From positions 1,736,001 through 1,800,000 of the forward strand of contig CP085833.1 in NCBI GenBank assembly GCA_020809705.1: 64,000 nucleotides of DNA, given 5' to 3'. This DNA is from Calonectria ilicicola. Taxonomy: Eukaryota > Ascomycota > Sordariomycetes > Hypocreales > Nectriaceae. The translations under genes and the position numbers were made by a program. Shown here in pieces: positions 60,401 through 64,000 of the stretch. Position 1 is the stretch's first letter. Each line of letters begins with the position of its first letter. The notes beneath the pieces were generated by a model. The model was not told the DNA's origin, did not search any database, and saw nothing but the letters and a program-made list of their open reading frames with translations.

Positions 60401-61720
60401 TTTGTATGATAAAATAGCTAGTAACGGATCAAGGAGGCGCCTCGTGGGTCTTAGATGGTCGGTTCCTCCTCATGCAGGAAGGGTGCTCGAAATGTAATTC
60501 AAAGCTAGGTCATTGAACTTGTGTAAATTTGGCGGGCGCGACAACGTATTCTTCCAGGAAGAAAGATGATGCGGCGCGCGCAGATTGGTTCACTTTCCGA
60601 TGCACTTTGCTCGTAGCCAATCTTCTTGCCACAGAAGGACGTGGAGGATTAGTGCTTATCTTGGTGCCACAATAGACACGGTATTGTCCTTAAGATGGTC
60701 CCGCCAATCAGCAACAAACTCTGTGCTTTGTCGTCTCTTATTTCAAGCTGTCGGCTGGATTTCTCAAGCCTGTCAGCATAGCCAAGTATTTCCCGCAGCA
60801 GGTCAGTGACTGTCTCGTGTGGCCTGACGATAAAACAGCATGCAGCAAATTAAGGATAGCCTGTTAGAAAGTCTCTGACTATAAGAAGTTTACATTTACT
60901 GATCAGCACTAACTTATCTTTAAGCTGAAGAGCTGTTACGACCTGAGCCCAAGAGTGATCGGCGTACAGGGCCTCGTATGTTACTTAGTGACTGTTATCC
61001 GCACGAGTAACTACAAGCATCGCAGGTATTGACCTATTTTTTGGCCTAACCGGCTAATGAATGTAATAAGAGGTGCGGATCCTTACAAAAGCATCATTTT
61101 ATGCTGGAATATCAGCTTTGCTCTCATACCAGGGCCTAAAAATCTATCTAGGGCTTCATCTACTCTTTAGTCTTGTGACATATAATTGGGTGACTACATC
61201 AGGGGCTACACTGCTAAAAAAAATAAATAAAAAAAAAAAAAAAGAATTATTAGAACAGACATGAGTGATGCGCACTTGGCTTAATTCTTATCGAAATCAG
61301 CCAATATTAATATGTGGAGAAAATCTTTAGCGGTATTCTTTTACGTCCACGCGGGGCATATTTGATTAGAAACGAGGCCCTTGGATTCTCAGAGAGAGTA
61401 TTGAGCCATACTATTAGCACAGTCTATCAAAACACAACTGTGGCCAGTCTGGTAGTAAATCTTAATGTCAAGAAACATGATGAACATAGCACGAGATTTA
61501 AAGGTTGTGAGTAGACTAAAATACAGAATTAGGCTTCAAAAATAAGTAATCAAAGCGGGCAATCGGAACGATAAAAGGTAAACCATTTGGAACAATAATC
61601 GATTATTTCTAAAACAAAAAATGAAAAGACAAACCAAACAGGCGATTGAAAATAGACGCAATCTGTCAGCCATTGCAAACACCTCTGAATCGCCCCCACA
61701 AGACTCGTCAGGTCAGCTAC
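60401..61720. other. AT-rich intergenic region
   Basis: Upstream of the phosphorylase-ankyrin gene. A-runs at about 61219-61243. No gene is seen. Confidence 0.5.
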
Positions 61721-62299
61721 CTACTTCAAGGCCCTCTTGGAATATTTAGTCTCGGAGTCCCCGGATCTCGACTTCAAGGTGATTCTACCGTCGCTATGCA
61801 GTATAATCTCGGTAATTTTGCCCTCATCTTCTAATCTCAAAATATGTTGCTTGAAACCAGTCGTACTCTCAGAGTTGAATAACAAGGTGGTTGTGTCTTT
61901 TGCCAGCTTCGCGACAGGTTCAATGTCAACGCCAAACACATCGTCAGTGAGGCGGCGGGTAAGATCGGCCACAGGACCCATAACCGCGGGGCCAAGGGTG
62001 CCTGGGCCAACTTTATCCAAGGCATCGATGATTCCGCGAAAGTTGTCCGGATCAGAATAGTACAGTGTTTCCAATTTTGCGTCGTACCATGCAATAAGCC
62101 ACCAATCTTTGCCAGTGGTGAACGCACCAGTATTGTATTCAACCTCCAGCTCACCTTTCCCATGAGACCCGTTGTGAATAATGGGCCACTGTTTCTGGTT
62201 TTTGTAATTATTGCTGTACTTGTGCAACACACTGACGGCAACAATGGGATTGCCAGTTTCGTTCCGGACTGCAACGAGAGCAGTACGCTTAGTAGACAT
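61721..62299 (-). CDS. Small fungal protein, possibly of the 'up-regulated in Daf-2' domain family
   Basis: A single exon encodes 192 residues from the ATG at 62299. The pattern RTALVAVRNETGNPIVAVSV, HKYSNNYKNQKQW, VEYNTGAFTTGKDWWLIAWY, DNFRGIIDALDKVGPGT and ESTTGFKQHILRLEDEGK, then a basic C-terminus, recalls fungal proteins labelled up-regulated in Daf-2. The family is beta-rich at the N-terminus and of unknown function. No signal peptide or membrane span. The start is chosen because the upstream in-frame ATG adds residues with no family match. Confidence 0.72.
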   Translation of the reverse strand: MSTKRTALVAVRNETGNPIVAVSVLHKYSNNYKNQKQWPIIHNGSHGKGELEVEYNTGAFTTGKDWWLIAWYDAKLETLYYSDPDNFRGIIDALDKVGPGTLGPAVMGPVADLTRRLTDDVFGVDIEPVAKLAKDTTTLLFNSESTTGFKQHILRLEDEGKITEIILHSDGRITLKSRSGDSETKYSKRALK

Positions 62300-63951
62300 G
62301 TTGAAAGTGTGCGAATTTGTTAGATGCCTCTTTCTTTGGAAGTAGACTTTTGATGTTGCAGTTTCACTAAAACGATAATGCAAGGTTGAAGGCTGCTCAG
62401 ACCTATGTCCGTAAGAGAAGAGTGAGGGTAGGTGGAAAAGTATTCAGGCCCTCCAAGTAGCCACTATTGACCTACCCTTCTTTAAGAGGCTACCTCTTCT
62501 CTTTTTATATTCTAAGAAGAGTGAAATCCATGGCCATTTGCAAGTTCTTTGGGGGGCCATGTGGATGTCCACTAAAATGGTTGGGCGACGGTTGGCCTCC
62601 ATAGGGGCACACCAGACTGTGTCGACCTGTTATGATGCATACATGGCCTCCCTTTAACGCCACATTTGAAGGCGCCCGCCCAAGTCCAAAATCCTACCGC
62701 ATTAACAGGGTCTTGTTCCCAACATCCAGGTTTGAGCTATCGCATCATGTTCAAATTCCGCGCACAGGCGGGTGCGATAGCCTACTTTGTACGAGACAGG
62801 CTGATTCATGGCTGGCTGGCTTTATGTACTTGCCTCAATTTGGGACAGACTATCGATATTCTTCCCCACAATTGAGGCTGGCTGAACAGGTTTGTATCAG
62901 ATGGTACTTGGGGTGCGTCCTAGCTCCAATAGTGCGGCGATAGTGTCACTTGATAGCTCGGTCTGGAACGTGCTGCTACTGCATGAACTGTAGAGGAGGA
63001 ATTCGAGGAATGAGACACTGATATGGCGCCTGGTGCCCAGTGGAAAATGTATTATCCGATCCAGCCAGACATCTTCTCTAGCTCAACAAGCTTGATCAAT
63101 TGAGTGTACAAGGAGTCCCGTCCGCTGTCCCATCGGCAAACTAAGAAGGAGTGGATTAGGACTCGGGTCGATGACGACTTGGGAATCCTCGCTGGTATGT
63201 TATCCTCTTTTGGGGGTTTCCAAAACATGTTATTTGTGGGATGGCCCCAAGGTTCAGAGTCAGCCCCACGTGCTACATCTGAAGGCCTAGATGATACCGT
63301 CTAGTCCCCTAGATAAGACTCCATGTTCCTTTTATTATTAATCCCTCAACAGCCGCCATATTAATAATGGCCATGGGAAATTCTTTGATTTATTTATGAT
63401 GATACTCCTTCGATGATTTCCCTTTAACACCTTCCAAGACATGTCAAGAATGTTAATTCCGTTACCACACAAACTTCCATAGGATTGGCGCCATCCCTCG
63501 TTCCACAACAAACGATAAAATATCCCTGAGAAGATCAACGCAATTTCAATCCACATTGCTGATGAAATGGGCGGTATAGAGTCACCTTGTCGGTGCCAGG
63601 TTGTAGAATAGCTACATCCGCGTGATGCCCATGAAACGGAGACTCGATCGCGTGGCATTCATTTTCTTACAAGGCTTCTCTCTTTTTCCGCTTCTATAAT
63701 TTCCCAGTGAGCGGGTTTCCTCCATCTTTAATCAAGTTAGACAATAAAGTCATAGTCCACTGCCATTATGTGCACTTTCGACTGCTGGTCCTGGATTCTA
63801 TCTAGTTAGAGGCTTTTTTCTAACCGAGGTATTCATTATACATCTTCCCTTTTTAACTTGACTACTTTATTCGTAGAGGCTTCCACTACTAAATAACAGC
63901 CCATAGTACTAATACCTCTCAGTCAACACACCGCGGCCATCAGACCCAAAC
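62300..63951. other. Right-edge AT-rich region
   Basis: No supported gene in 1.65 kb. Open frames are short and domain-free. Confidence 0.5.
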
Positions 63952-64000
63952 ATGGCTGGTTCTACAGACTTCCTATTAAGCAGCATTGTTAAGCCCACAT
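63952..64000 (+). CDS. Possible start of a gene cut off by the window edge
   Basis: An ATG in good context (CCCAAACATGGCTGG) opens a frame of 16 codons (MAGSTDFLLSSIVKPT) that runs off the end without a stop, after a short CAGTCAACACACC leader. It is too short to identify, and could be chance. Confidence 0.35.
   Translation, partial: MAGSTDFLLSSIVKPT

Noticed and set aside
63338..63658. Minus-strand frame with RQGDSIPPI, faintly like the RQGDPLSP motif of LINE reverse transcriptases
   Set aside because: Only one short resemblance; no YADD or other motif nearby and no repeat structure.

Overview
The window is nuclear DNA of a filamentous ascomycete (Pezizomycotina; probably Sordariomycetes, perhaps Hypocreales, by inference from protein flavour and gene structure). 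The evidence is monocistronic genes on both strands, many short GT-AG introns of 47-178 bp with CTAAC/CTGAC-type branch sites, pyrimidine-rich leaders, intron-containing tRNA genes with Pol III T-run terminators, and protein families typical of moulds (WSC wall protein, Goodbye-type STAND NTPase, nucleoside-phosphorylase/ankyrin protein, GH43, M14 carboxypeptidase). GC-rich coding blocks alternate with AT-rich gene-poor blocks.

Layout. 1-8.1 kb: a MetE-like zinc enzyme, a secreted histidine-phosphatase-fold protein, tRNA-Asp(GTC) and a six-exon GH43 glycosidase. 9.8-14.5 kb: a 1548-residue STAND protein (Goodbye, NACHT, long helical C-terminus, ZZ-like zinc finger). 15.9-21.9 kb: housekeeping genes, namely the mitochondrial citrate carrier, a small Cbp6-like cytochrome b assembly factor, a Bsd2-like ubiquitin-ligase adaptor (divergent from Cbp6) and protein-L-isoaspartate methyltransferase. 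22.2-30.6 kb: accessory or surface genes, namely a WSC protein with a 43-copy hexanucleotide repeat, tRNA-Glu(CTC), a short-chain dehydrogenase, an NmrA-like reductase and a small secreted cysteine-rich protein with NPGGPM repeats. 33.4-36.9 kb: an unrecognised 582-residue protein and the TYKY subunit of complex I. 36.9-39.6 kb: an AT-rich block holding tRNA-Ser(AGA). 39.6-46.9 kb: a secreted zinc carboxypeptidase, mitochondrial acyl carrier protein and a tandem CCCH zinc-finger protein. 46.9-56.5 kb: a 9.6-kb gene-poor stretch rich in simple repeats. 56.5-62.3 kb: a six-exon gene joining a nucleoside phosphorylase domain directly to an ankyrin region with cysteine clusters, and a small gene of a poorly known family. 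The right edge may hold the first codons of another gene.

There is no operon or secondary-metabolite cluster. Four genes serve mitochondria (citrate carrier, Cbp6-like, TYKY, acyl carrier protein). Two large multidomain proteins look like fungal NLR-type immune or self-recognition proteins; the nucleoside phosphorylase/ankyrin gene, reconstructed here across five introns and with no visible NTPase module, is the most unusual item. Gene models were built by eye from splice signals and frame consistency. Function names rest on remembered family motifs, not on a search.
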